64,000 nucleotides of DNA from Trichodesmium sp002260545 (GTDB lineage Bacteria > Cyanobacteriota > Cyanobacteriia > Cyanobacteriales > Microcoleaceae): positions 1 to 64,000 of the forward strand of contig NZ_JBNHEQ010000302.1 of assembly GCF_050016015.1 (NCBI RefSeq), written 5' to 3'. Below, piece by piece: positions 29,464 to 38,360 of the stretch. Below the pieces are notes generated by a model. It saw only the letters and a program-made list of their open reading frames with translations. It searched no databases and was not told where the DNA came from. Position 1 is the first letter of the stretch. Each line of letters begins with the position of its first letter. A program made the position numbers and the translations under genes.

Positions 29464-30030
29464 ATGCTTAAAAAAGAATTAAGAAAATCATTATTAAAAA
29501 AACGTCGGTCTATGGCTGAGACAGAATGGAAAGAAAAGAGCGATCGCCTATGTCTTAACTTACAAAATTTCTCTCTATTCCAAACAGCTAAAACTGTTTT
29601 AGCTTACTTTAGTTTCCGTCAGGAACCAGACCTGAGTTTATTATTTACAAATGAACAGGAAAAAAAATTTTTTGCTAGTAAAACTTGGGGTTTTCCAAGG
29701 TGTGTAGAAAAGTCTCTATATTGGCATATTTGGCAACCAGAAAATTCTCTACAAAAAGGTGCTTATGGTATTCTAGAACCAGAATTAAATGCTCCATTAT
29801 TAAAGTCATCAGAAGTAGATTTAATTTTAGTTCCTGCTGTTGCTTGTAATGTTAATAATTATCGTTTAGGATATGGTGGAGGTTTTTATGACCGGATGCT
29901 AAGTCAGCAAGAATGGGCATCAAAACCTACTATTGGGATTATATTTGAATTGGCTTATTTACAAGATTTACCTATAGATTCCTGGGATAAACCTCTTGAT
30001 TTTGTTTGTACAGAAAATGGTATAAAGTAG
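29464..30030 (+). CDS. 5-formyltetrahydrofolate cyclo-ligase
   Basis: 188 residues. N-terminal KKELRKSLLKKRRSM is the basic ATP-binding helix. TVLAYFSFRQEPDLSLLF, GAYGILEP and the C-terminal signature DLILVPAVACNVNNYRLGYG, then GGFYDRML are diagnostic. The enzyme converts 5-formyl-THF to 5,10-methenyl-THF using ATP (one-carbon metabolism, cytosolic). Length is normal. ATG 29464 follows directly after a tandem repeat without a clear ribosome site. TTCAGCA heptamer repeats follow the stop. Confidence 0.93.
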   Translation: MLKKELRKSLLKKRRSMAETEWKEKSDRLCLNLQNFSLFQTAKTVLAYFSFRQEPDLSLLFTNEQEKKFFASKTWGFPRCVEKSLYWHIWQPENSLQKGAYGILEPELNAPLLKSSEVDLILVPAVACNVNNYRLGYGGGFYDRMLSQQEWASKPTIGIIFELAYLQDLPIDSWDKPLDFVCTENGIK

Positions 30031-30246
30031 CATTCAGCATTCAGCATTCAGCATTCAGCGGTCAGCGGTCAGCTATTACCTTTGTTAGGAAAAGCAATTG
30101 ATATAGCCATAAGAAATGATTGGTAAAAAAAAATGTAGGGATTTGGTCTCCAAACCCAATAAAAAATGGGATTTGGAGACCAAACCCCTAGGATAAAATA
30201 TGACCGAATAATTAAGAATTAATAATTAAATGATTCAGGTTAAAAT

Positions 30247-30786
30247 ATGAAAAAGTTTTCCTTATTTCTTTTGCCTTTTTTATTATTTATCACTCCCACT
30301 TTAGGAATTCAGACAAAAGATGGTACAGTTTATTTTGCCCAACCACCTCGTCTAGTTAAAGCAGTAACTACCCGAAGTGACACTTATGTCTGGGGCGCTA
30401 CCTATTACTTTACTCTCAACTTATTGCCTGATGCTGGAGTACCACTAAAACAGGTGACAATTAGCAAAACTGAAGGTCCTGATAATATTAGATATAATCC
30501 CAAAAAAATAATTGCCTTTGAAGGAACCCATCGGGATAAAGGTCAACAGTTGACAGTGGAGGAAGTAGCGATCGATAAAAAAACTAATACCATCTCAGTA
30601 ATTCTCAATCCTCCAGTACCTCCAGGCAAAACTTTTACTATTGGTTTGCGTCCAGTGCGAACTCCTAGATATGGAGGAATATATTTATTTGGAGTGACTG
30701 CTTTTCCTCTCGGAGAAAAACCTCATGGTCATTTTCTTGGTTATGGTAGACTTCATTTTTACGATGGTTCTGATAGTTATGATTGA
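30247..30786 (+). CDS. DUF2808 exported protein
   Basis: 179 residues. The signal peptide is KKFSLFLLPFLLFITPTLGI. The mature part has FAQPPRLVKAVTTRSDTYVW, YYFTLNLLPDAGVPLKQVTI, PPVPPGKTFTIGLRPVRTPR and YGGIYLFGVTAFPLGEKPHG, a complete DUF2808 domain. The family is cyanobacterial, predicted periplasmic or outer-membrane associated, of unknown function. The gene stands alone. A rightward spacer (30787-31056) contains a GGTTTGGAGACCAAACC hairpin near 30905-30930. Confidence 0.9.
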   Translation: MKKFSLFLLPFLLFITPTLGIQTKDGTVYFAQPPRLVKAVTTRSDTYVWGATYYFTLNLLPDAGVPLKQVTISKTEGPDNIRYNPKKIIAFEGTHRDKGQQLTVEEVAIDKKTNTISVILNPPVPPGKTFTIGLRPVRTPRYGGIYLFGVTAFPLGEKPHGHFLGYGRLHFYDGSDSYD

Positions 30787-31056
30787 AGTAGGACTTAGCA
30801 CTCAGCTATTAGCTATCAGCTTTTAGAAGTTCGGGGTAAAATATCCTGCTTCTATTCTACATCATTTCTTTCTTTACCTAATCCCTAATTAGGGATTGAT
30901 ATCATGGGGAAGGGTTTGGAGACCAAACCCCTACAATTCTAGAAACCCTAATTCCTGCTCTGTTTGATACAAAGAGTAATTCTAGTTTCAGTTACAATAA
31001 GTTGATTATCAAAACACTTAATGTTGGTCAGTAGACCAAATGAAATATACAGAAAA

Positions 31057-31737
31057 ATGAAAGCAGTTATTTTATTATCAGGAGGATTAGATTCCTCAAC
31101 GGTTTTGTATCAAGCAAAAGCAGATGGTTGTGAATGTTATGCTATTTCTTTTGACTATCAACAACGCCACCGTCGCGAGTTAGAGTCAGCTAAAAAAATT
31201 GCTGATGCTGTGGGTGTCATACAACATCATGTTGTAAATTTTGACTTAAGATTATGGGGAGGTTCGGCATTAACTGATAATCAAATTGATTTGCCTAGCG
31301 ATCGCTCGGTTGAAGAGATGTCAGAAAATATTCCTATTACTTATGTTCCGGCGCGGAATACTATTTTTCTGAGTTTTGCTCTTGCTTATGCTGAGGTTGT
31401 GAATGCGGGTCGGGTTTATATTGGGGTAAATGCTTTAGACTATTCCGGTTATCCAGACTGTCGCCCTGACTATATTCAAGCAATGCAAGAGGTATTTCGA
31501 CTGGGAACTAAACAGGGTAGAGAGGGAGAAGCGATCGCTATTGTTGCGCCACTTCTGGAGATGAAAAAAACTGAGATTATTCAATTGGGGAATAGTTTAG
31601 GAGTTCCTTGGGAAAAAACCTGGTCGTGTTATGCGGGTGGAGAGAAACCTTGTGGTGTATGTGATTCTTGTCGGTTGCGGTTGACTGCTTTTGAGGAGTT
31701 GGGGTTAAGCGATCCGCTGATGATAATGGATAATTGA
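31057..31737 (+). CDS. queC: 7-cyano-7-deazaguanine synthase (preQ0 synthase)
   Basis: 226 residues from ATG 31057, preferred to ATG 31021 because the family starts directly with KAVILLSGGLDSS. That PP-loop binds ATP. Further hallmarks are SFDYQQRHRRELESAKKIA, ITYVPARNTIFLSFALAYAE, VNALDYSGYPDCRPDYI, and the C-terminal zinc site CYAGGEKPCGVCDSCRLR (Cys plus CxxCxxC). It converts 7-carboxy-7-deazaguanine and ammonia to preQ0 in queuosine biosynthesis. No other que gene is nearby. A GCGATCGC HIP1 site lies inside the gene. Confidence 0.96.
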   Translation: MKAVILLSGGLDSSTVLYQAKADGCECYAISFDYQQRHRRELESAKKIADAVGVIQHHVVNFDLRLWGGSALTDNQIDLPSDRSVEEMSENIPITYVPARNTIFLSFALAYAEVVNAGRVYIGVNALDYSGYPDCRPDYIQAMQEVFRLGTKQGREGEAIAIVAPLLEMKKTEIIQLGNSLGVPWEKTWSCYAGGEKPCGVCDSCRLRLTAFEELGLSDPLMIMDN

Positions 31738-31816
31738 TAATTAGGTTCAGTAGGGTGCGTTTTGCTGGCGCATAACTCCGTTAACACTGCCGGACATGTT
31801 TTGCATTCTGCAAAGC

Positions 31817-31841
31817 TTTCCTATCGGAATGCTCCGCAAAC
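31817..31841. repeat. ~24-bp dispersed element
   Basis: TTTCC, then CGGAATGCTCCGCAAAC: one of at least ten copies in the window (11931, 25950, 33689, 35638, 44385, 56236, 56278, 58196 and degenerate ones). Confidence 0.8.
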
Positions 31842-31846
31842 GTAAC

Positions 31847-32100
31847 GTATGATTGATTTCTTTCCATACTCCACTGCGTTGCCAACGATAAAAATATGTA
31901 GCTACGGTCTGCCAAGGTGGTAAATCATGAGGAAGTGCCCGTCATGTACAGCCGTTGTGTAAAGCAACGAAAATACCATTAATAACTTCTGTTGTATCGA
32001 CACTTCCAGACCTACCACCAGAATGGGGTGGAGGAATCAGGGGCCTGAAAATTTCCCACTGTTCATTGGTTAGGTCACTGGGATAGTTTTTTCTTTCCAT
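31847..32100 (-). pseudogene. IS5-type transposase N-terminal remnant
   Basis: Starts ATG 32100 (MERKNYPSDLTNEQWE, PLIPPPHSGGRSGSVD, then EVINGIFVALHNGCT). It continues after TGA 31944-31942 in the same frame with RALPHDLPPWQTVATYFYRW and ends at EINHT near 31847, where a dispersed repeat begins. The TGA stands where the family has Trp (GCxWRALPHDLPP), so it is a TGG-to-TGA nonsense change. Only the DUF4096-like N-terminal domain survives; the DDE domain is absent. Confidence 0.85.
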
Positions 32101-32162
32101 AGGAGGGAAAATCATTACAATTATCATTGTCTTACCTTTTGCGTTATGGCGATCGCTTTCCC

Positions 32163-32438
32163 TTACAAAACTTTACAAACAGTCTCTAATTCAGTTGTAT
32201 AAGTTTCAACCCGAACTACTTCCCAATCTCCTTGTTTATAATGAGTGCTGTAACCATGAATATTGGGGTCGTGTTCAGAGGAAACTTGAACATATTCGGT
32301 AAAGCGATCGCCTACTTGGGGAATAGGGCGATCGCTCTTATCCCAATTTTCTTGCATAATTTTAGTCAAAGCCTGTGTGTGCTGAAGTTTTCTGCCCTTC
32401 CAGTGAGGCTGGTTTGTATCCGCCTTATAAACTTCCAT
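32163..32438 (-). CDS. conserved-looking hypothetical protein
   Basis: 91 residues, starting EVYKADTNQPHWKGRKLQHT, with DRPIPQVGDRFTEYVQVSSE and WEVVRVETYTTELETVCKVL. It is soluble, with no signal peptide and no recognised domain. Two GCGATCGC sites fall in the frame. Balanced composition and a GDxFxEYV/GDWxVVRV two-strand pattern argue for a real gene, possibly a small beta-rich protein. It lies between two decayed IS elements and may be cargo or a survivor. Confidence 0.55.
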   Translation of the reverse strand: MEVYKADTNQPHWKGRKLQHTQALTKIMQENWDKSDRPIPQVGDRFTEYVQVSSEHDPNIHGYSTHYKQGDWEVVRVETYTTELETVCKVL

Positions 32439-32461
32439 TTACGCATACAAATTCTGCGGCT

Positions 32462-32645
32462 TCAATAATTAACAATTAATAATTATCTCTCCCTAAAATG
32501 GAGAGGATTGAGTCAAAGAAAAAAATCTTGTTTTCTTTTCAAGGGGATGTTTTTCACCTGAATTGTTGAATTATTAACTATTAATTACAAAGAAAGACTA
32601 TCTCCCTAGCCGACTCGCTCTTCAATTATTAATTATCAATTATTA
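32462..32645. repeat. AT-rich repeat element, family G
   Basis: Starts AATAATTAACAATTAATAAT then TATCTCTCC, and ends CAATTATTAATTATCAATTA. It contains CCTAAAATGGAGAGG and TTCAAGGGGA segments. Related ends and interior occur at 33257-33407, near 4795, near 49345 and near 55890-55980. Probably a non-autonomous element directly adjacent to the IS that follows. Confidence 0.5.
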
Positions 32646-33256
32646 ATGGCTTTGTTGCACAAAGACAACAAATAGGGTAAAAATGACATTGCATGGAACA
32701 ATAAACCTACACTAATGTAGATATGAGTAAATCCAAGTCTAAGTCCAATTCTAAGTACCGAGTTAGTAACTGGTCTGAATATGATGCCTCCTTAAAACAA
32801 AGAGGGAGTCTCACATTTTGGCTACATGATGAAGTAATAGAGCAGTGGGTAAACAATAGCGAAAACTGGACGTAGGGGAGCATCAAATACCTATAGTGAC
32901 ACAGCTATTAAATTTATGGTGACTATACAATCACTGTTTAGTCTGGCCGGACGACAGACGCTTATGTTTTGTCGAATCTATATTTCAATTGATAGACTTA
33001 GATTTACCAGTACCAGACCATAGTACTATATCCCGTCCCTTGCAAAAACTGAATGTTCAACTGCCAGTTATGCCAACCAATGAAGCCATTCATGTGGTAG
33101 TAGACTCTACAGGGGTAAAAGTTTACGGGGAGGGTGAATGGAAAACAAGAGCTCATGGTGTGAGTAAACGGCGTACATGGCGTAAATTACATTTAGGAGT
33201 TCCGGAGGCCACAGGGGAGATTGTCAGTGGGGTAGTGACTACCAATGACTTCATTA

Positions 33257-33407
33257 ATTGATAATTGATAATGGATAATTGATAATTACCTCTGGTTAAA
33301 ACCGTTCTTGATTGAAGATAAGGAAATATTATTTCTTTCTTTCCCCTTAAAAGGGGAGGCTTTAAACCAGAATTATTTAATTATTAATTATTAATAATTA
33401 ATAATTC
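33257..33407. repeat. AT-rich repeat (family G) inserted into the transposase
   Basis: About 150 bp (ATTGATAATTGATAATGGAT, ACCTCTGGTTAAAACC, TTCCCCTTAAAAGGGGAGG, TTATTAATTATTAATAATTA) splits the transposase between TTNDF and the downstream DDE part. Similar to 32462-32645. Confidence 0.7.
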
Positions 33408-33688
33408 GGTAAGTGTCTCCCTTGTATTTTCTGACCTGTTAGATGGAGTAGATGGTGTTGTAGCCCAAGTATCAGGAGACGGAGCCTATGACAAGTATAA
33501 GTGTTACCAGAAAGCTAGGGAACGAGGAGCAAAGCCAACGATTCCACCCAGAAAAAAATGCGGTAATAGGTCAACATGGCAACTGTAAATGCCCACCTCA
33601 TCCCAGGGATGAAAACCTCAGAAGAATAAGAATTGTAGGACGCAAGAAATGGAAACGTGAATGTGGCTACCATCGACGCTCCTTATCT

Positions 33689-33713
33689 GTTTGCGTAGCA
33701 TTCCGAAGGAAAA
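33689..33713. repeat. ~24-bp dispersed element in frame in transposase
   Basis: GTTTGCGTAGCATTCC then GAAGGAAA, translated VCVAFRRK between HRRSLS and TTMFRLK, where IS903-type transposases read nearly SLSETTMFRLK. The insert adds eight codons without shifting the frame. Confidence 0.75.
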
Positions 33714-34171
33714 CTACTATGTTTAGGCTCAAAGTAATATTTGGAGGGAAGTTGCGACGACGAAAATTTGATGCTCAGGCAGTGGAGCTATTCATACAAT
33801 GTGCACGGCACGAACAGTATGATTCAAACAGGTAAGCCCAAAAGCTACAAAGTTGAAATCTAGTTAACTTCCAGTCAGGCGGATTTCTGCGTTGGCGGAG
33901 CAAGTGCGGCAGCTATATCGCAACATTCATGCAACAAAGCCCGCTGTAATTGCAAGTTTGAGCTGGAAAAAAACACCAAATGTAATTTTCTACGAGTCAT
34001 TGTGTATTTTTTGGCACGTCCATTAGCACAACAACATTTTTTGTGAGAGCTTATTCACATTTTTACCATTCATCCAGAAATCCACTGATAATAAAAACAT
34101 GGTTGAGGAGAAAACAAAAAACACTCCATAAACCAAATGTCAACATCTACTTTTTCACGGAAAATCACGCC

Positions 34172-35065
34172 ATGACTATTTCACAATTCATCAAAAAAAT
34201 TTCCATGACTGTTGCCGGAACTGCTATCGTTGCCCTGGGTAATACCACAACTGCTCAAGCAATTTCCATTACTCCTACCAGCAATGGCAATGATTTAGTT
34301 CAGGAAATCCTCGGTAATGGTATTACAATTGTACCAAATTCTATTAACTACACTGGTGCTGCTGGTGCTGCGGGAATTTTCACTGACGGATTATCATCTG
34401 ATATTGGCATTGATCGTGGTATTATTCTGACTACAGGTTCAGCACTTGATGCTGAAGGTCCCAATGATTCTCCCCACACAACTACTCCAAATGGCTTACC
34501 TGGAGATTCTGATTTAGACGGGTTGATTCCTGGATCTAGCACTCAGGATGCAACTGTTCTGGAATTTGACTTTCACACTGAAGGAGGTGATGTTTTATTC
34601 AATTATGTATTTGCCTCGGAAGAGTACATCGAATATACAAACTCTGAATTCAATGATGTCTTCGCTTTCTTCCTAAATGGAGAGAATCTAGCTCTGATTC
34701 CTGATACATCTACTCCAGTTTCTATTAATACAGTGAATGGGGGTTTCCCGCTGGGAAGTAATGCTAGTAATCCAGAATATTTCAAGAATAATGACTTAGA
34801 CAATGGTGGCGGTGATTTGGATATTGAGTATGATGGTTTGACTACTGTCTTGACTTTTGAAGCTCGGGGATTAAGTGCGGGAACTCATAGAATGAAGTTG
34901 GCGATCGCTGATGTGGCAGATGATCGGGTTGATTCAGCGGTGTTTATTGAAGCAAAAAGTTTGGTTACTAAAAAAGTGCCTGAACCTTCTGTATTAATAG
35001 GGTTATTAGCTGTTGGTTTTGCTGGTTCATTGCTTGGGAAAAAATCAATCAAGTCCGATAATTAA
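34172..35065 (+). CDS. choice-of-anchor L / PEP-CTERM exported protein
   Basis: 297 residues from ATG 34172 (TISQFIKKISMTVAGTAIVA signal). The in-frame ATG at 34043 adds no signal-like sequence and was rejected. The core has NSINYTGAAGAAGIFTDG, IGIDRGIILTTGSALDAEG and VLFNYVFASEEYIEY, then FNDVFAFFLNG and GLSAGTHRMKLAIADVADDR, typical of choice-of-anchor L domains. The C-terminus VPEPSVLIGLLAVGFAG plus LLGKKS is a PEP-CTERM sorting signal: exosortase recognition, membrane helix and basic tail. It is probably a surface or matrix protein. A truncated duplicate of its 5' end lies 230 bp downstream. Confidence 0.88.
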   Translation: MTISQFIKKISMTVAGTAIVALGNTTTAQAISITPTSNGNDLVQEILGNGITIVPNSINYTGAAGAAGIFTDGLSSDIGIDRGIILTTGSALDAEGPNDSPHTTTPNGLPGDSDLDGLIPGSSTQDATVLEFDFHTEGGDVLFNYVFASEEYIEYTNSEFNDVFAFFLNGENLALIPDTSTPVSINTVNGGFPLGSNASNPEYFKNNDLDNGGGDLDIEYDGLTTVLTFEARGLSAGTHRMKLAIADVADDRVDSAVFIEAKSLVTKKVPEPSVLIGLLAVGFAGSLLGKKSIKSDN

Positions 35066-35091
35066 TTTCTCAAATTTAGAAAAATTTTTCC

Positions 35092-35298
35092 TTGCGGTCA
35101 TCATCACATAATATTTCAATAGAACTCATCGCGTTCGCTGATCTGTTTCACTAATTTATCTAGCAAACTTCACATATTATCAAGATCCAGATCACAGCAT
35201 AAATCAGGAAAATTACGGATGATAGAAATATCTTGAGGATAAGATAAAAAACTCAAGATACCGATATCAATATCTACTTGTTCAGGGAAAATCACGCC
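35092..35298. repeat. duplicated upstream region, copy 1
   Basis: About 205 bp (GTTTCACTAATTTATCTAGC, AGCAAACTTCACATATTATC, GATAGAAATATCTTGAGGAT, CGATATCAATATCTACTTG) precede the truncated gene and recur at 35934-36143 before the RTX gene. The final ~35 bp also resemble the sequence before ATG 34172. It may carry a shared promoter. Confidence 0.75.
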
Positions 35299-35511
35299 AT
35301 GACTATTTCACAATTCATCAAAAAAATTTCCATGACTGTTGCCGGAACTGCTATCGTTGCCCTTGGTGGGACCACTACTGCTGAAGCAATTTCCATTACT
35401 CCTACCAGCAATGGCAATGATTTAGTTCAGGAAATTCTTGGCAGAAGATTAGATTTTTCACTAAATAGATTGAAAAAAAATCGCTATAAGCCTTACGAAG
35501 CAATAACTTAA
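35299..35511 (+). pseudogene. truncated duplicate of the PEP-CTERM protein
   Basis: The first 48 codons (TISQFIKKISMTVAGTAIVA through TSNGNDLVQEIL) are nearly identical to the start of the gene at 34172. The sequence then diverges into 22 unrelated residues (GRRLDFSLNRLKKNRYKPYE) and stops. It encodes only a signal peptide and a short tail, so a functional product is doubtful. It could nevertheless be expressed, as its upstream region is intact. Confidence 0.75.
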
Positions 35512-35637
35512 GTTTTTATACACTACAAGGATTTTAAATAGCGATCGCTATTTAAAATTATTCAAGAATCGCACCTCATGCTTTTTATGTCTTTAAATAT
35601 AGCGCTACGCATTAAGGTTAGGACATTTCTAAATCCT

Positions 35638-35662
35638 GTTTGCGTAGCATTCCGTAGGAAAA
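35638..35662. repeat. ~24-bp dispersed element
   Basis: GTTTGCGTAGCATTCC then GTAGGAAAA in the spacer between the truncated duplicate and the RTX gene. Confidence 0.75.
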
Positions 35663-35755
35663 TCCTTTAGCAGCTTGCTGTTCCATGTTACCTAGCGCGT
35701 AGCGCTATAAATAGACATTTTCCAATCTTAAATATTCGTGTTCTCAACTCCTTGT

Positions 35756-35787
35756 AGAGACCTTCCATGGAAGGTCTCTGTTTTTTT
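35756..35787 (+). terminator. hairpin plus T-run
   Basis: AGAGACCTTCCATGGAAGGTCTCT is palindromic over 24 bp (shown split: AGAGACCTTCCA / TGGAAGGTCTCT) and is followed by G and seven T. It fits a rho-independent terminator on the plus strand. The stem resembles the 28-bp palindrome family, so it may be a co-opted repeat. Confidence 0.6.
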
Positions 35788-35933
35788 GCATTATGTTTAT
35801 TTTGACTGATTTTGGCAAAATCCAAGCCTTTTTTCGAGGGAGATTTCGGTGCCTAACACAATGACTTTAATTAGTCCAAAGTTAATGATAACAATACTTT
35901 TGATGACTCTTTAGCATGACTTTTTGGCATTTT

Positions 35934-36143
35934 TTCTTGCGATCATGATCACACAATAGTTCAATAAAGCTCATCATGATCGCTGATATGTTTCACTAAT
36001 TTAACTAGCAAACTTCACACATCATCAAGATCAAGATCACACCATGACTCAGGAAAATTACGGATGATAGAAATATCTTGAGGATAAGATAACAAACTCA
36101 AGCAACCGATATCAATATCTACTTTTTTAGGAAAAATTAAGCC
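35934..36143. repeat. duplicated upstream region, copy 2
   Basis: Matches 35092-35298 over about 205 bp with roughly one mismatch in ten. It ends directly at the start codon of the RTX gene (36144). Confidence 0.75.
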
Positions 36144-38360
36144 ATGAATATTTCAGGGAAAATCTCAATCTCTACCGTCAACAACGAGCTACCTATTGCC
36201 CAGGACGACATTGCTAGCACCGATGCAGAAGTTATACTTGATAGATACAATGTACTCAATGATAATGGTCATGGAGAAGACACAGACCCAGACAACGACG
36301 AATNNNNNNNNNNNNNNNNNNNNNNNNNNNNNNNNNNNNNNNNNNNNNNNNNNNNNNNNNNNNNNNNNNNNNNNNNNNNNNNNNNNNNNNNNNNNNNNNN
36401 NNNCAAGGGTGGTACAAGTCAAGCTACAGTTACAATTAAGATTAATGGTCAATTTGAACCACCACTACCACCTCCCCCCAACAACTCCCCTATTGCCCAG
36501 GATGACAGTGCCATCACAGATGCTGATGTTGTACTTGAGAACGAAAATGTACTCAATGATAATGGTCATGGAGAAGACACAGACCCAGACAACGACGAAT
36601 TAACCGTCACCGCAGTTAACGGCAACAGTAGTGATATTGGTCAAGAAATTACTCTCCCATCAGGAGCATTACTGACATTAAATAGTGACGGCACATATAG
36701 CTACAACCCCAATGGTCAGTACGAAAGTTTAGGATTAGGAGAAAAAGCCACAGATAGTTTTACTTACACTATTAGTGATGGCAAGGGTGGTACAAGTCAA
36801 GCTACAGTTACAATTAAGATTAATGGTCAATTTGAAATAGAACCTCCTGTAATAGATTGTGTCTGTCTCTGTCCTCCACCTCCAACCATAGAATTTCCCG
36901 ATTTACCAGTTGTACCTTCTATGGTTCTCGAACCTAATCAATTTCAAGAATTATTATTCGGTACACCAGCAAATGAATTTCTTAAAAGTAGTAGCGTTGA
37001 CCAAGCTGTTGATGGCTTAGGTGGAGACGACACAATCGAAGGTAGTGCTATTCCAGACATGATTTATGGTGGTTTAGGTGAAGACCGAATTTTTGCTAAT
37101 CGTGGTCGTGATTTTGCTAATGGTAAGGAGGAAGCTGATTTTATTAACACCGGAAAAGAATCCGATACCGCTCGTGGTGGTAAGGGTAATGATGTTATCT
37201 GGGCTGATATTGGTAACGATATGGTTCTCGGTGACAAGGGTGACGATATCTTATGGGGTGGTACTATTGGTGGTACTGATAAAGACTTATTCGGTAGTGA
37301 TACCATGAACGGTGGTAGAGGTAATGACTACGTTAACGGTAACCGTGAGACCGATCTACTTATGGGTGGTAAGGGTAATGATGAAGTCCGTGGTGGTAAG
37401 GGTGATGATATTCTGTTCGGACAATACGGTGATGATATGCTCATGGGTGAGAATGGTGATGACCAAATTGTTGGTGACCCCAGTTCCAATTCTTCAGCAG
37501 AGGAAATAGGAGAAGATTCTGTTAATGGAGGTCGCGGTAACGATCTCATTCAAGGTAGTCGTGGAGACGATCTAATTAATGGAGGTAAGGAAGATGATTT
37601 CGTCTTTGGTGGTAAGGATAATGATTTAATCTTTGGCGATGAAGGTGACGATACTCTCTTAGGAGAGGCAGGAGATGACACAATTTATGGTGGTAACAAT
37701 AGTGTTATTGATGCTGATGTTGCAGGAAAAGACTTGATTTCTGGTGGTGCCGGAAATGACTTTCTGAGTGGGAACTATGGTGCAGATACTATTCTTAGTG
37801 GTACAGGTAATGATATTGCAAGAGGTGGTAAGGATGATGACATTTTATATGGTCAAGCAGGGGATGACCTGCTGTTTGGCGATGGGGGTAATGATACTAT
37901 CTGCGGTGGTGAGGGTAATGATACTATCTATGGTGACAACCCTGAACTTTCTGCATCAGTTGGCACAGAAGGTTTCCAAGATGTGTTATTAGGAGGTATG
38001 GGAAATGACCTAATATTTGGTAATCAAGGCCAGGATATATTATTGGGTCAAGATGGTGATGACCTCCTCAATGGTGGGGCGGATGATGATACTTTAACTG
38101 GTGGTAGTGGTAGCGATCGCTTCCTACTCAACTTTGGTCAAGGTTCAGACATCATCACCGACTTCAATATTAATGAAGATTGGCTAGTTTTGGGTGATGG
38201 ATTAGTTTTAGATGAACAACGGCTAACTATTGAAGCAGTTGCCAATAATACCCAAATTTTCTGGGATAATCAACTTTTAGCTACTTTAGAAAATACAGTA
38301 ACTACTCCAGAAGAAATCACAACTAAGTTAACTACTATCAATGATTCTTCTTTCTTCTAA
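36144..38360 (+). CDS. RTX-type Ca-binding adhesin with cadherin-like repeats
   Basis: About 738 residues as assembled; an N run at 36304-36403 interrupts the first repeat. Two cadherin/VCBS-like repeats open the protein (PIAQDD, VLNDNGHGEDTDPDNDELTV, GTYSYNPNGQY, DSFTYTISDGKGGTSQATV). A Cys/Pro segment (IDCVCLCPPPPTIEFP) follows. Then come about 20 hemolysin-type nonapeptides (GGKGNDVIW, GGRGNDYVNG, GEAGDDTIYGG) and a C-terminal DRFLLNFGQGSDIITDFNIN module typical of type I secretion substrates. There is no N-terminal signal peptide. Likely exported by an ABC/TolC-type system (not in the window) and folded outside with Ca. Its 5' region duplicates that of the truncated gene upstream. Confidence 0.9.
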   Translation: MNISGKISISTVNNELPIAQDDIASTDAEVILDRYNVLNDNGHGEDTDPDNDEXXXXXXXXXXXXXXXXXXXXXXXXXXXXXXXXXXKGGTSQATVTIKINGQFEPPLPPPPNNSPIAQDDSAITDADVVLENENVLNDNGHGEDTDPDNDELTVTAVNGNSSDIGQEITLPSGALLTLNSDGTYSYNPNGQYESLGLGEKATDSFTYTISDGKGGTSQATVTIKINGQFEIEPPVIDCVCLCPPPPTIEFPDLPVVPSMVLEPNQFQELLFGTPANEFLKSSSVDQAVDGLGGDDTIEGSAIPDMIYGGLGEDRIFANRGRDFANGKEEADFINTGKESDTARGGKGNDVIWADIGNDMVLGDKGDDILWGGTIGGTDKDLFGSDTMNGGRGNDYVNGNRETDLLMGGKGNDEVRGGKGDDILFGQYGDDMLMGENGDDQIVGDPSSNSSAEEIGEDSVNGGRGNDLIQGSRGDDLINGGKEDDFVFGGKDNDLIFGDEGDDTLLGEAGDDTIYGGNNSVIDADVAGKDLISGGAGNDFLSGNYGADTILSGTGNDIARGGKDDDILYGQAGDDLLFGDGGNDTICGGEGNDTIYGDNPELSASVGTEGFQDVLLGGMGNDLIFGNQGQDILLGQDGDDLLNGGADDDTLTGGSGSDRFLLNFGQGSDIITDFNINEDWLVLGDGLVLDEQRLTIEAVANNTQIFWDNQLLATLENTVTTPEEITTKLTTINDSSFF
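36304..36403. other. assembly gap (100 N) in cadherin-like repeat
   Basis: By comparison with the intact second repeat (36601-36781), about 181 bp are missing here, or that plus whole repeat units. 100 and 181 leave the same remainder modulo 3, so the frame shown is consistent. Confidence 0.7.

Larger units (their letters stand above)
32648..33941 (+). mobile_element. decayed IS5-family (IS903-like) insertion sequence
   Basis: Terminal inverted repeats GGCTTTGTTGCACAAA (32648) and the complement of TTCATGCAACAAAGCC (ends 33941) match 13 of 16. The transposase is in pieces: YRVSNWSEYDASLKQRGSLT (about 32757-32872), a frameshifted middle, then LDLPVPDHSTISRPLQKLNV and VVVDSTGVKVYGEGEWKTRA (first catalytic Asp) at 32989-33256. 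An inserted repeat (33257-33407) follows. The frame resumes with GVVAQVSGDGAYDKYKCYQK (second Asp) and HRRSL, FGGKLRRRKFDAQAVELFIQ. A 24-bp dispersed repeat is inserted at 33689. No obvious target duplication. Not functional. Confidence 0.85.

Noticed and set aside
12307..31944. Reassigned stop codon (TGA=Trp) explaining the interrupted genes
   Set aside because: Interruptions include TAA and TAG as well as TGA, and two TGA replace Leu-type TTA codons. Intact genes elsewhere end normally in all three stops. Nonsense mutation explains it better.
36304..36403. Treating the N run in the RTX gene as a frameshift
   Set aside because: The gap length implied by the intact repeat (181 bp) leaves the same frame as 100 N, so the gene is probably continuous.
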